DNA from: Yponomeuta sedellus
Taxonomy: Eukaryota; Arthropoda; Insecta; Lepidoptera; Yponomeutidae
Direction: 5' to 3'
Length of the DNA stretch: 64,000 nt
NCBI GenBank assembly: GCA_934045075.1
Contig: OW203751.1
Location: 3,235,822-3,299,821 of the forward strand
Position numbers and translations under genes: made by a program. Positions 51,301 through 55,280 of this stretch are shown in pieces (the stretch's first letter is position 1; every line of letters begins with the position of its first letter). The notes under the pieces are model-generated. The model ran no database searches. It had not been told where the DNA came from and saw only the letters and a list, made by a program, of their open reading frames with translations.

Positions 51301-53524
51301 TCGACCAGGTCATGACGCCGGAGAGGATCGTCCGGTGAGAAAACCCGCGGACCTTACAGTGTAGTACCACTGTAGTAGCAGTGCACTGCACTGCACTGCA
51401 CGTCGATGTAAAATAGCAATAAATTACTACGCGATTAAGCCCCGAAAATATTCTAAGTAGTTATGTGTACAAGTCGCGAAAGTTTAAAAGAGCCTATTAT
51501 AACGTTAATAGGCTATTTGACAAGTTTCTGAAAACCATCTCAGATGTTCGTCAGTGTTAAATGAGCCTTCAGAAAGTGATAATTCTAAAATCTTTCCCGT
51601 ATTTATTCATAGAAAAGCAAACAAAAATTCACTTTTAAAATACGCCGCCAAAACGCTCTCTTTGGCAATATGGCGTCGCACAGGAATTAGTGACGTCACA
51701 ATTTGACAATTCAATTCACACCCCTAGCGATGACAGTACAGGTTGTTGAATTGTGACGTCACAATAGATTCGACCAATCCAGGCCGTTTTCAATAAAATT
51801 GATGCAGATACGAAATGATAAAGTTTTATCTTGATTTTTTGGTTAAATCATTCGATTTTTTTCGGTTAAAATGGCATAGGCCGGTTTAAAAAAATATTCT
51901 TTTTACGAATATGTATAAATAATACTTTATTTTTCACACTGTCAAATAGCCTATTATGTCAAACACAAAAATGGCTGGTATTAAAATGAGGTTAACGGAA
52001 ACGATTGTCTCTAGCGTTTCACTCATAAGTTAGGTGTAATAGTTATACTTTGTTAGTTATATAGTTGCCCACTCACCAAAGGGCTGGTCCACCAGTTCAA
52101 AGTCACTCAGCGAGCTATGGAAAGCTATGCTCGGAGTTTCTCTAAAGTATAGGATTTGTAACGAATGCATCCAACAGAGAACCAAATTTATCGACATAGC
52201 TCAGAGAATTAGCGAGCTGAAGTAGCAGTGGGCTGGCCATATCTCGCGAAGAACCGACAATCGTTAGAGTCAACGTGTTCTTAAGTGGAGAGCGCGACTC
52301 GGCAAACGTAGTGTAGGGCGCCCTCCGATCCCCCGAACGATGCGGCAAGCTGAAGACAGGGCGCTATGACGCTCATTAGGGGAGGGCTATGTCCAGGAGT
52401 GTACTAATATAGCCTGAAGACGAAGAGAAGAAGAATTTATACTTTAAATTGAACTTATTATTCGATATTTTTTTTTTATTAATACCTACTTCTCTTACAG
52501 ATTGAATGTTACCCCACTGACCTTCATGGAATTTGTAGAGCCATTGATTGCAGACGATGACAATATTATGGAGCCTGTTACTGACCAGGTATATAAAATG
52601 TATCTCTCGATATCAACCCTTGTATGTATCCACTGTTGGGGCACGGGTCGCTTCCTTCATCGAAGGATAGTTAGGCCATACTCCACCACAGGGCCCAAGA
52701 CAGGGTTGGTGGAGGATTGTAAGGCATTGGCGGGCCTTACTGTCAGAAGTTATCAAGCCACCCATAAGGCCTGTGACATGGCTTAACGACTGCCATTACA
52801 TGACAGCTGGCACCAACGGGTGCCCTACATACAAACATTTCCTTGCTAATATCTCGCATAATAGTATCTCGGAGTGGGAGGCAGAGACTAGGGATTGCCA
52901 CTTGCCACAATTGTATGCACCGGTTTCATCTTTTACTAATACATTCCCTATTGGACCGAAGTATGGCCGCTCGTAGCCCCGGCTGCCTGAGTGATCTTAA
53001 GCTCACACGAAGGTTAAGCAACACAGGGCACGTTCAGTGCTTGTATGGGTAAAACCGTCTATGACTAACGCTAGTGACATTTTTCCGAGCGGTTCCGTGC
53101 TTTGCAAGGCACGTTAAGCAGTTAGTGCCGGCTGCCGTCGATAGATGGCACTCGTTATGCCAATTCAGAGGGCTTAGGGCGGCTTGGAAACTTCTGAAAG
53201 TAAGACCAGCCACTAGTCTTGCAAGCCTCCACCAATCCGGACTTGGCCACCTTGTAGAGTATGACCTATACCTTCCTCAGGAAAGAGACCCGTGCCCCCC
53301 GGTGGGGACATAATGGGTTCATGATGACGATGGCCGCTGAGGGTTCAAACCTTACCTAATAGGTATATATCTTACAGGAGTACAAGCAATACCAGAACTT
53401 TTGGCTAAAGTATTCTTCGTTTAAAGAAGCGCGAGAACAATACGAAGAGATAAACAGAGCTCGTGCTAATGTCTACGAGAAATTGGCCAAGCAGGAAGAG
53501 AAGGCGAGGAACAAGAAAATATAA
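24227..53524 (+). CDS. DRC11: IQ/AAA protein, DRC11/IQCA1 family (22 exons)
   Basis: The spliced model gives 938 residues in 22 exons; every junction is GT-AG and in phase. The family (IQCA1, dynein regulatory complex subunit 11) sits in the nexin link of motile axonemes, so expression in sperm or ciliated cells is expected. Order: helical N-terminus (1-160) with the conserved FDIQIVVPYHY-like segment at exon 3/4; Arg/Pro-rich then acidic linker (160-220); IQ motif AAELIQRVYR (280-289) and basic helices; EIREWFKEW and YYGYGFFPSYPYE (about 386-409); Lys/Glu/Ala coiled coil (420-490); AAA domain (about 625-860) with Walker A GPPRCGKT (676-683), Walker B-like PAVIYCRNVERIF (728-740), sensor-like VIFIATC (773-779); Lys/Glu-rich helical C-terminus. 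The start is the first ATG after an in-frame TAA at 24215. Exon coordinates are in the entries that follow. Least certain is the exon 8 donor. Confidence 0.9.
24367..24720 (+). mobile_element. 5S-SINE copy 4, intron 1
   Basis: Full-length but diverged. The head runs from TGCTCGTGGCGTAGTG, the end is ACATACAAAGGGTTGATA. It begins 30 nt after the exon 1 donor. Confidence 0.75.
25151..25290. mobile_element. Near-perfect hairpin MITE
   Basis: Arms of about 60 bp (AGGGCCGATTCGACCAAAC ... and inverse GTTTGGTCGAATCGGCCCT) surround a centre of under 20 bp. The flanks are TTA-like on the left and AAG on the right. Confidence 0.6.
25319..25681 (+). mobile_element. 5S-SINE copy 5, abutting exon 2
   Basis: Full-length, with a 5S-like head CTTGGTTAAGTAACAACAGG and GATGGGTGACC. 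Its 3' end lies 24 nt before exon 2, so it supplies nearly all sequence upstream of that 3' splice site. Confidence 0.8.
25706..25881 (+). CDS. DRC11: DRC11 exon 2 (residues 38-96)
   Basis: Acceptor TTTAACAG|AAAAAC, donor GAAAG|GTAAGC, ending in phase 2. Encodes EVLGRLYAQYVDLLNRL and ends ITSIITIITE(R). The 3' end and donor are duplicated in tandem downstream (25856-26100). Confidence 0.88.
25856..26105 (+). repeat. 42-bp tandem repeat of exon 2 end and donor
   Basis: Six successive units each contain ACGTC(C/T)A(C/T)C, an ATTATCACTGAAAG-like word and GGTAAGC (the last degraded to AGTTAAGC). The first unit is the genuine end of exon 2. Spacing between donors is 42 bp. Read-through of the first donor meets TAA at once, so downstream donors would give a truncated protein. 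Confidence 0.85.
26191..26828. mobile_element. TIR element ending 31 nt before exon 3
   Basis: AGGCCTGCGCAGACGAGGGAC at the left matches GTCCCTCGTCTGCGCAGAC at the right, inverted. It contains a nested copy of the LINE-tail-like repeat at 26293-26548 (CTTCAGGCTATATTAGTCCA ... GGGTTGGTGCTATT). No transposase is seen. Confidence 0.65.
26860..26962 (+). CDS. DRC11: DRC11 exon 3 (residues 96-130)
   Basis: Acceptor TCGTTTCAG|G, donor ATTCAG|GTCCGA, phase 0. Encodes MIELRTELQNYIVNDYIYV and ends KKTPFDIQ, a helical segment conserved in the family. Confidence 0.88.
27141..27386. mobile_element. TIR MITE, intron 3
   Basis: The ends GCGAGATAAATAGTCG and inverse CGACTATTTATCTCGC enclose AAGCA/TGCTTAG-rich sequence. 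Non-coding. Confidence 0.6.
27761..27846 (+). CDS. DRC11: DRC11 exon 4 (residues 131-159)
   Basis: Acceptor TTCTACACAG|ATA, donor GTCAG|GTAAAT, phase 2. Encodes IVVPYHYALDYRSDEFEGL. Joined to exon 3 it gives DIQIVVPYHY, a family signature. Confidence 0.88.
27847..28931. other. Intron 4, repeat remnants only
   Basis: AT-rich, with no gene. The part 28490-28905 resembles 36238-36445 (TGAAAGTTTGTTAGTG, CCTGGATTAACAC), a decayed dispersed element. Confidence 0.5.
28932..29113 (+). CDS. DRC11: DRC11 exon 5 (residues 159-220)
   Basis: Acceptor TTGAACCAG|ACG, donor TCAC|GTGAGT, phase 1. Encodes an Arg/Ala/Pro-rich stretch (RRAVRATRRPKAPKRAPA), then SELDEEMDFF and an acidic end. This GC-rich, low-complexity linker is unlike neighbouring exons and probably disordered. 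Confidence 0.82.
29145..29376 (+). repeat. LINE-tail-like repeat, intron 5
   Basis: Matches 26293-26548, 30547-30815 and 59681-59905: GGCTATACTAGTCCACTGCT ... CAGGGGGCGCTGCTGCCCAC ... GCCGACACCACACAGC. Confidence 0.65.
29437..29560. mobile_element. tRNA-derived fold-back element, deleted copy
   Basis: Short copy with AAAAACCTATTTAGAGGC ends and one tRNA T-arm motif; the centre is lost. Flanked by GTCCTTAGCACGGGTTAG. Confidence 0.6.
29658..29986 (+). mobile_element. 5S-SINE copy 6, intron 5
   Basis: The head GAAGCGCTCGTGGCCTAG and body to ACATATAAAGGGTTG show small deletions in the head and middle. Confidence 0.75.
30219..30300 (+). CDS. DRC11: DRC11 exon 6 (residues 220-247)
   Basis: Acceptor TTTTGTTCTAG|TT, donor TTCAG|GTAATC. 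Encodes ISVLSVRTLIPECYTNA, then VLIQKHERF(R). This small exon is required to keep phase between exons 5 and 7. Confidence 0.85.
30547..30815 (+). repeat. LINE-tail-like repeat, intron 6
   Basis: Same family as 29145-29376 and nearly full length, ending CTAGGCCGACACCACA. Confidence 0.65.
30934..31059 (+). CDS. DRC11: DRC11 exon 7 (residues 247-289, IQ motif)
   Basis: Acceptor ACTGTTTCAG|G, donor TATAG|GTGGGT. Encodes VYYKEACMRRHRFLQKY and ends RAAELIQRVY(R), an IQ motif core (Ile-Gln-x3-Arg) that would bind calmodulin or another EF-hand partner. Confidence 0.88.
   Translation, partial: GLLQRSLHAPAQIPAKIPGNATKGSSTAVTDQGCGADTKGL
31533..31655 (+). CDS. DRC11: DRC11 exon 8 (residues 289-330)
   Basis: Acceptor TATATTTCCAG|AAC. 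Encodes MKCKRQRVQEKKRDILLG and YLKRLDFDTENTK. Two donors are possible: AAG|GTAATT (end 31647) breaks phase with exon 9, while TCG|GTATGG (end 31655) keeps it and reads NTKVIRDYFDGW across the junction. I chose the latter. Confidence 0.72.
32205..32270. repeat. Perfect palindrome, about 32-bp arms
   Basis: GAATTCAAATTTCGACAG ... CTGTCGAAATTTGAATTC with almost no spacer (one mismatch near the centre). It would form a stable cruciform or hairpin. Confidence 0.7.
32797..33075 (+). CDS. Doubtful small ORF with hydrophobic N-terminus
   Basis: 92 residues: a hydrophobic stretch LFVLWFFIILLFTLN (about 15-29) is followed by a Ser/Thr/Lys-rich polar tail. This would suit a signal or membrane anchor, but an antisense ORF of similar length overlaps it, no relatives are recognised, and it sits in a repeat-rich intron. 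Probably chance. Confidence 0.12.
   Translation: MFSWRGSDFCFVMLFVLWFFIILLFTLNTSTPLTTANRGNNKTTLSDSKQFGSEFSFSFPRETGYEIKMEGSDKKAKLVPNEDEHNIFRAFS
34251..34296 (+). CDS. DRC11: DRC11 exon 9 (residues 330-345)
   Basis: 46-nt micro-exon. Acceptor CTCTTTAATAG|A, donor GAAAAG|GTAAGG, phase 0. Encodes DYFDGWARERTGSEK. Support is the splice sites and phase fit with exons 8 and 10. Confidence 0.72.
34406..34600 (+). mobile_element. tRNA-derived SINE (type C)
   Basis: Head CTCTGTGGCGCAGCGGTAG with B box GGTTCGAAACCC, body GTTTACATGTTTGTGATACC and CACGACACAGGGTATCCTAG. Copies: 50629-50815 (+) and 58828-58965 (-). It is not a functional tRNA gene, because the body continues and copies repeat. Confidence 0.75.
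34674..34864. repeat. Long hairpin 31 nt before exon 10
   Basis: The arms read inward from AAAACTGTTTTTATACGGAT and AAACTTTTTTTTATACGG, meeting at GGTGCCGTGGTCCCGGATGA / TCATCCGGGACCACGGCACC. Related arms flank 16058-16541. A transcript would fold into a stem of about 85 bp beside the exon 10 acceptor. Confidence 0.75.
34896..35044 (+). CDS. DRC11: DRC11 exon 10 (residues 346-395)
   Basis: Acceptor TTCTAATTAACAG|ATC, donor GAGTG|GTTTGT, phase 2. Encodes IYERRRHLRRTLLESYK and ends ITSEIREWFKE(W), a conserved segment of the family. Confidence 0.88.
35263..35771. mobile_element. PIF/Harbinger-like element, TTA duplication
   Basis: 509 bp with inverted ends of about 45 bp (TTAGTTCAGACATGGCGGAT and inverse ATCCGCCATGTGTGAACTA) flanked by TTA at 35260-35262 and 35772-35774. 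Three-base TTA/TAA duplications are typical of PIF/Harbinger. The interior carries a truncated minus-strand MADF start. Confidence 0.82.
35349..35585 (-). pseudogene. Truncated MADF-domain ORF in the element
   Basis: On the minus strand, after an upstream leader, MDRFDTELFIDEVEKRPALW (residues 22-41) then YSYKIIRN match the first two helices of a MADF (Myb/SANT-like) domain. The remainder is lost. PIF/Harbinger elements encode a Myb/SANT-like or MADF partner protein besides the transposase, so this fits the host element. Confidence 0.65.
35853..36199. mobile_element. Tc1/mariner-type MITE with TA flanks
   Basis: The ends GGGTGTCCCAAAAATCAACG and inverse CGTTGATTTTTGGGACACCC are flanked by TA. 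At 36015-36080 the centre has a second palindrome, GTGTAACCCTCGGGTTGAG... . The GGGTGTCCCAAAA end is typical of mariner-like MITEs in insects. Confidence 0.7.
36466..36868 (-). mobile_element. tRNA-derived SINE (type D)
   Basis: On the minus strand, tRNA-like head GGTGGTAGCTCAGTGGGTAG with B box GGTTCGATCCC, body AAGGAAAACATCGTGAGGAA (a phrase widespread in lepidopteran genomes), and the end GCGTCGGAGTGGTCCCTTCA. A tail fragment recurs at 50973-51076. Confidence 0.7.
37261..37618 (+). mobile_element. 5S-SINE copy 7, intron 10
   Basis: Near full length (lacks the first bases). Head CTTGGTTAAGCAACAACAGG, end GGGGACATACTTGGGTTGAT. Followed directly by the MITE at 37628. Confidence 0.8.
37628..38064. 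mobile_element. Harbinger-like MITE, TAA duplication
   Basis: The ends GGCTGGGCGCATGCTGAGAC and inverse are flanked by TAA at 37625-37627 and 38065-38067. Arms extend about 30 bp. A second copy, missing its right end, is at 55821-56250. The right end is 28 nt before exon 11. Confidence 0.78.
38093..38243 (+). CDS. DRC11: DRC11 exon 11 (residues 395-445)
   Basis: Acceptor AACTCCTATTAG|G, donor GAACAG|GTATGT, phase 0. Encodes (W)YYGYGFFPSYPYEVEGG and then KLDEELQKKTKGMTKEQ, the start of the coiled coil. Confidence 0.9.
39300..40295 (+). repeat. 47-bp minisatellite, about 19 units
   Basis: The unit is based on AGAGGAACCTGCTCGTTGAA then CATAAAACTTCAACTTCACC and GCAGTG. A non-repeat block (AAGTCATCTTCAACACAGTG ... 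ATTTTATGATGAATAAAAAA) occurs twice, at 39899-39971 and 40288-40366, showing a larger duplication of the array plus its flank. Confidence 0.85.
40420..40560 (+). mobile_element. tRNA-like SINE (type E)
   Basis: CCTAGCCGCTAAGGCGCTTG with B box GGTTCGATTCCC forms a tRNA-like head; the body CATGTTTGTGATGTCCTTGT resembles the type C body. Confidence 0.5.
41043..41397. mobile_element. Composite 5S-SINE variant, intron 11
   Basis: 41043-41120 is an inverted 3' end. 41120-41397 is a plus-strand body of a diverged subfamily (GTTAAGCAGTTGGTGCCG, CGTCGATAGATGGCAGTCGT). The same subfamily occurs at 46604-46910 (-) and 52975-53325 (+). Confidence 0.65.
41443..41604 (+). CDS. DRC11: DRC11 exon 12 (residues 446-499)
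   Basis: Acceptor TTTTCTCTACCAG|ATA. Encodes IRNEAKKAKLEEHLRLKA and continues as a Lys/Glu/Ala coiled coil, ending GYKVKKTNLGIQD. The donor GAT|GTGGGT gives phase 0, as exon 13 needs. A donor 11 nt earlier (CTGG|GTATAC) would break phase. Confidence 0.82.
41785..42175 (+). repeat. Two 'CTAGCTGACCCAGCG' repeats in tandem
   Basis: Adjacent copies at 41785-41980 and 41984-42175, each ending in TTTTTATATTATAGA, the same join as in the array at 61161-62577. Confidence 0.7.
42336..42425. repeat. GATGT/GATGTGAC microsatellite
   Basis: Imperfect pentamer-based repeat (GTGATGTGATGTGATGTGAC...) running to within 10 nt of the exon 13 acceptor. Confidence 0.8.
42434..42588 (+). CDS. DRC11: DRC11 exon 13 (residues 500-551)
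   Basis: Acceptor ATAATGCGCAG|GTT, donor ATGAG|GTAAGG. Encodes VLVKYKNTWSALDPFCD and MVQIHKDCRSFVDELM(R). The acceptor lacks a pyrimidine tract, but the coding match and phase fit are good. Confidence 0.85.
42614..42778. repeat. (CACT/CGCT/CCCT)n tetranucleotide tract
   Basis: About 165 bp of CTCA-type tetranucleotides with CTCG and CTCC variants at the left, 25 nt after the exon 13 donor. Confidence 0.9.
42879..43032 (+). CDS. DRC11: DRC11 exon 14 (residues 551-602)
   Basis: Acceptor TCTCTCATTGCAG|G, donor TTCGAG|GTAACA, phase 0. Encodes LELKLLIKRQRQMYKRSG, a Pro-rich KSPPPPVSGD and LKEFE. Confidence 0.88.
43191..43588. mobile_element. TIR MITE split by a LINE tail, intron 14
   Basis: Same family as 19404-19667 (GTTAGCTTTTAGAATATACC ... 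AAAAGCTAACAGACTATA). The insert 43322-43450 contains GTCCCACTGCTGGGCAAAGG and GGCCACCTCAGACCACTCC, a LINE-type 3' end. Confidence 0.65.
43962..44071 (+). CDS. DRC11: DRC11 exon 15 (residues 603-639)
   Basis: Acceptor TTTATTTTTCAG|CGG, donor GCAAG|GTTGGT, phase 2. Encodes RFFDMNIITKPKTRLKD and NFHAYDCNIKDPDA. This is the lead-in to the AAA domain. Confidence 0.87.
44604..44767 (+). CDS. DRC11: DRC11 exon 16 (residues 639-694, Walker A)
   Basis: Acceptor TATCCGGTTCTAG|C, donor GAGATGA|GTGAGT, phase 1. Encodes FPEPALGDLRNRLVLSC and VLLVGPPRCGKTFYVDA. GPPRCGKT is a complete P-loop. The exon is GC-rich. Its 3' end and donor are duplicated downstream. Confidence 0.9.
44730..45268 (+). repeat. Tandem duplication of exon 16 end and donor
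   Basis: Unit 1 runs from the exon end through GTATACACTTTTCGTTGG to GGGGCCCAAACCGG, interrupted by a tRNA-derived element (44843-45040). Unit 2, 45108-45268, repeats AGCTTCTATATTGACGCTG, the donor GAGATGA|GTGAGT (45142) and the same intron start. Unit 2 lacks the acceptor and Walker A part. Confidence 0.85.
44850..45040 (+). mobile_element. tRNA-derived SINE/fold-back copy, intron 16
   Basis: Head CCATTAGCTCAGTTGGAAAG with a GGTCGCGGGTTCGAA B box, preceded by CACTAGACCGTGCTAAGGA. Its insertion splits the duplicated donor unit. Confidence 0.65.
45446..46600. other. Intron 16 left part, LINE ends only
   Basis: Two LINE protein ends of the SLVSAYPSG type (45446-45500 + and 45803-45870 -). The stretch 45930-46050 resembles 8740-8770 and 9240-9290 (AACCTCTTTACAC...). 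No gene is supported; the ORF at 46066-46281 (-) has no family features. Confidence 0.5.
46604..46910 (-). mobile_element. 5S-SINE variant copy, intron 16
   Basis: Inverse of the diverged subfamily (GGGCACGGGTCTC-like start, CATCGACGGCAGCCGGCACC, GTTGCTTAACCTTAAC end). Confidence 0.65.
47185..47378 (+). CDS. THAP zinc-finger exon (nested)
   Basis: The frame MNTMYKCCAVPMCKS ... FINVPKIAKIRRKWLTLAR ... YFCEDHFDV matches the N-terminal THAP finger (Cys-x4-Cys, the conserved W about 25 residues on, then Cys-x2-His-Phe). THAP domains bind DNA in host regulators and in P-element-type transposases. A donor GATGTAG|GTAAGC at 47379 truncates the ORF neatly, so this would be a first coding exon. No partner exon was found before exon 17 of DRC11. 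It could be a nested gene whose later exons I missed, or a transposon relic. Confidence 0.55.
47953..48101 (+). CDS. DRC11: DRC11 exon 17 (residues 694-743, Walker B-like)
   Basis: Acceptor TTTCATTTCACAG|AC, donor AAAAAG|GTACTA, phase 0. Encodes FDISPEVFSGVLPKANKY and PAVIYCRNVERIFYKK. The Walker B strand is there, but the usual D-E/D-x-E acids read C-R-N-V-E; only one glutamate (737) remains. Confidence 0.9.
48357..48538 (-). repeat. Dispersed repeat 'CTAGCTGACCCAGCG'
   Basis: Inverse copy ending at GCTGGGTCAGCTAG. The rest of intron 17 up to 49100 shows no gene. Confidence 0.7.
49120..49396 (+). mobile_element. 5S-SINE copy, head-truncated, intron 17
   Basis: Starts in the 5S-like part (CTCGTAACTACCGCTACTGG) and ends GGGGACATACAAAGGGTTG, with deletions in the body. 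Confidence 0.7.
49437..49690. mobile_element. tRNA-derived fold-back element, intron 17
   Basis: CACTAACCCGTGCTAAGGA and AAAACCTATTTAGAGGC at the left, tRNA-like head GGAAAGAGCGCTGGCACGGA at the right. The right arm is truncated after the B box. Confidence 0.6.
49855..49954 (+). CDS. DRC11: DRC11 exon 18 (residues 744-777)
   Basis: Acceptor TTATCTTTCTAG|GTA, donor ATCG|GTTTGT, phase 1. Encodes VPSVEIALKPKAIKKG and GHDDKVIFI. An earlier GT (AAA|GTAATT) would break phase with exon 19; extension to ATCG gives VIFIATC, a sensor-1-like strand. Confidence 0.85.
50200..50335 (+). mobile_element. 5S-SINE fragment, internally duplicated
   Basis: GGCGCTTCGCAATGCACTTT ... GCTGTCATGTAATGG occurs twice in tandem (about 50 bp units). 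Confidence 0.6.
50484..50607 (+). CDS. DRC11: DRC11 exon 19 (residues 777-818)
   Basis: Acceptor GTGATCATTGCAG|CC, donor ATGAG|GTAATT. Encodes TCSIPWACQPKPLVRVFD and MPRTDYGTLRQFFYDRL. LLMPRTDY matches the conserved strand after sensor 1 in IQCA1-type AAA domains. Confidence 0.9.
50629..50815 (+). mobile_element. tRNA-derived SINE (type C), intron 19
   Basis: Head CTCTGTGGCGCAGCGGCAG with GGTTCGAACCCC, body CACGACACAGGGTATCCTAG. It starts about 20 nt after the exon 19 donor. Confidence 0.75.
51085..51190 (+). mobile_element. 5S-SINE 3' end, 15 nt before exon 20
   Basis: CCTCCACCAACCCGGGCAC ... CAGCAGTGGGGACATACAAG. It follows a type D SINE tail fragment (50973-51076). Confidence 0.75.
51206..51334 (+). 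CDS. DRC11: DRC11 exon 20 (residues 818-861)
   Basis: Acceptor GTTACCCGCAG|G, donor GTCCG|GTGAGA. Encodes IRSIYDGALDIIVQPLAQ and MGTVTRIFDQVMTPERIV, the helical lid region of the AAA fold. Confidence 0.88.
51506..51956. mobile_element. TIR MITE with TGACGTCA sites, intron 20
   Basis: The ends TAATAGGCTATTTGACA and inverse TGTCAAATAGCCTATTA flank an interior with two TGACGTCAC palindromes and CCGCCAAAACGCTCTC. The latter resembles the region upstream of the THAP exon (CCCGCCAAAACGTTC ... GATGACGTCAC). Confidence 0.6.
52100..52432 (+). pseudogene. RTE-like LINE tail, intron 20
   Basis: Same family as 14166-15345; GCTCAGAGAATTAGCGAGCT, GCGCCCTCCGATC, and an end TATAGCCTGAAGACGAAGA. Frames are broken. 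Confidence 0.7.
52501..52588 (+). CDS. DRC11: DRC11 exon 21 (residues 861-890)
   Basis: Acceptor TACTTCTCTTACAG|A, donor GACCAG|GTATAT, phase 0. Encodes LNVTPLTFMEFVEPLI and IMEPVTDQ. Confidence 0.88.
52609..52820 (-). mobile_element. 5S-SINE copy, 20 nt after exon 21
   Basis: Inverse of the 3' two-thirds of the family, ending in GGCACCAACGGG; the head is missing. Confidence 0.75.
52975..53325 (+). mobile_element. 5S-SINE variant, intron 21
   Basis: The head includes AAGGTTAAGCAACACAGGGC and CTATGACTAACGCTAGTG, the body CCGTCGATAGATGGCAC. It belongs to the diverged subfamily and is the copy of that subfamily retaining most of its head. Confidence 0.65.
53378..53524 (+). CDS. DRC11: DRC11 exon 22 (residues 891-938, stop)
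   Basis: Acceptor TATATATCTTACAG|GAG, stop TAA at 53522-53524. Encodes YKQYQNFWLKYSSFKEA and ends EKLAKQEEKARNKKI, the usual charged helical C-terminus of the family. Confidence 0.9.
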   Translation, partial: EYKQYQNFWLKYSSFKEAREQYEEINRARANVYEKLAKQEEKARNKKI

Positions 53525-53789
53525 ATCTATGGGAAACGCTAAATTTTATGTTAGAGCCTAGATAGGAGCCTTGATTAAGCTCTGAACTGAACAGCCTTAT
53601 TTTTATTACTTTATCAATGTCGACAGAACCAAAAAATAATGAAACAAGTGAATAATGTAGGCCAAATTTATTTTCAAATTGACCCAAACTATTTCTCTCT
53701 CTTCTCTCTCTCTCAAATTTAAAATTGACCTAATTAAAGACTAATATCTTTAAACGAATCTTATTTACGAGGCACAGTTTTAGAAATCG

Positions 53790-54400
53790 TATTCTAGCTA
53801 AACCTGGATTGGTAGTTCAAAGTGCCGCAGAATAAAGCTGATGAGTGTTCAGTGTTCTAAAATCGTGCATTAAGCTCGTAACTAAACAGTCTTTTAGCTA
53901 AATCTGGATTGGTAGTTCAAAGTGCCACAGAAAAACGCTGAATTCAGTGTTCTAGGAGTCTAAGTTAGACTGTGAATTTAACAAAGCCACGTCTTAACTA
54001 AACATTCTTTCAGCTGAATCTCGGCTTGTTGTTCAAGCGTTCTAGTGTTTTAAGTATTCAGTGTTCTAAAGTCCTGCATTAAGCTCTTAACTAAATAGTC
54101 TTTTAGCTAAATCTGGATTGGTAGTTCAAAGTGCCACACAAAAACGACAAATTCTGTCTTCTGGAGCTCTAAATTTAGCAAAGCCACTTAGCTAAATATT
54201 CTTACAGCAAAATATCGGTCGATATTGAACGTGCCTTAGGAAAATGCTGAATTCAATGTTCCAAAAGCCAAAGTGCCTCAGAAGAACGCTCAATTTAGAT
54301 TTCTGTGAGCTTTAGTTAGGCACCGAATTTCACAAAACCACGTAGGTAACTAAACACTAATCAGTATTCTAGGTAAACCTCAATTGGTAGTTCAAAGCGT
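53790..54400. repeat. Degenerate tandem repeat in the 3' flank
   Basis: The phrase AGCTAAATCTGGATTGGTAG + TTCAAAGTGCC recurs near 53797, 53897 and 54107, with a weaker copy at 54363. It alternates with CAGTGTTCTAAA and TTAAGCTC(G/T)TAACTAAA words. Units are uneven, about 100 bp. No ORF runs through. Confidence 0.65.
53831..53836 (+). terminator. Candidate DRC11 poly(A) signal (AATAAA)
   Basis: The first plain AATAAA after the stop codon that I noticed, 307 nt downstream, inside the first unit of the degenerate repeat. Confidence 0.3.
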
Positions 54401-55130
54401 CCACTGTAGTCTCCGCTTACCCCTTCAGAACGTAGGCAGGCGTGAATACATTTGAGATCCTTTCATGTCTTTCAGGTGTTGTCTTTGAAACATCGTGACA
54501 GATGAGTAATTTTACGCGATTTATCGGCACACACTTTATGTCTTTGTTACTGGTTATTTTTAAAACAGTTATTTGTAGCTGAACGTAATGCGTAATTGTG
54601 TTTCACAGGGTACGAGGGATATGTAAAAAACACACATAAAACACAATTTACAAAAACTTAAAAGTGTATTATAGCGGGCTTGTTTTAATAGAAATTTCTT
54701 CCAGCCAACCTTTGATGTACATTGCTTAGTCGCTTAAAAAGTAGGAAGACTAATTGTATATATAGTCCACTGCACATCAACCTTGACATGCCTGCACTCT
54801 GTTTACCTACTTTACGGGCGACTTTGCACCAATGTAAAGATTGTATGTAGGTACTTCGAATTGTCATAATTGTACTTTGAACTGTCATAATCATAAGTGT
54901 ACTTCGAATTGTCATAATTGGCAAGTCGATAAGTTCGTGATAAATTGACAAAATATGTTAGTGTGATGTGAACTTGATGTACTTATGATGGCCGTTCAAA
55001 AGGTGTTTGTTCGGTTATCAAGCGATTGTAAACCATTGAAAAATAAAATGATACCATCGTATTTTGTGTAAAGACACATTTATTATTTTTTTTTTCTAAG
55101 TACCTACTGTTTTTAATTGTAAAAAAATAT
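54400..55130. other. No gene seen
   Basis: AT-rich. TCGAATTGTCATAATTG-type words repeat between 54858 and 54925. Antisense ORFs here lack family features. Confidence 0.45.
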
Positions 55131-55140
55131 GACCTACATC

Positions 55141-55280
55141 CGAAGCGCTCGCTCGTGCGAGTCGTGCGAGCCCCTAGCGGTAGTCACGGAACGGTCACCC
55201 ATCCCGCACCTGACCGCGCCTATTGTTGCTTAACTCAAGTGATTCCAATCACTCGGTTCGACTAGGCCACGAGCGCTTCG
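55141..55280 (-). mobile_element. 5S-SINE head only
   Basis: GCGGTAGTCACGGAACGG, ACCCATCCCGCACCTGACCG, CTTAACTCAAGTGATTCC and CTAGGCCACGAGCGCTTCG give the inverted 5S-like head without the body. This is informative because it isolates the rRNA-like part. Confidence 0.7.
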
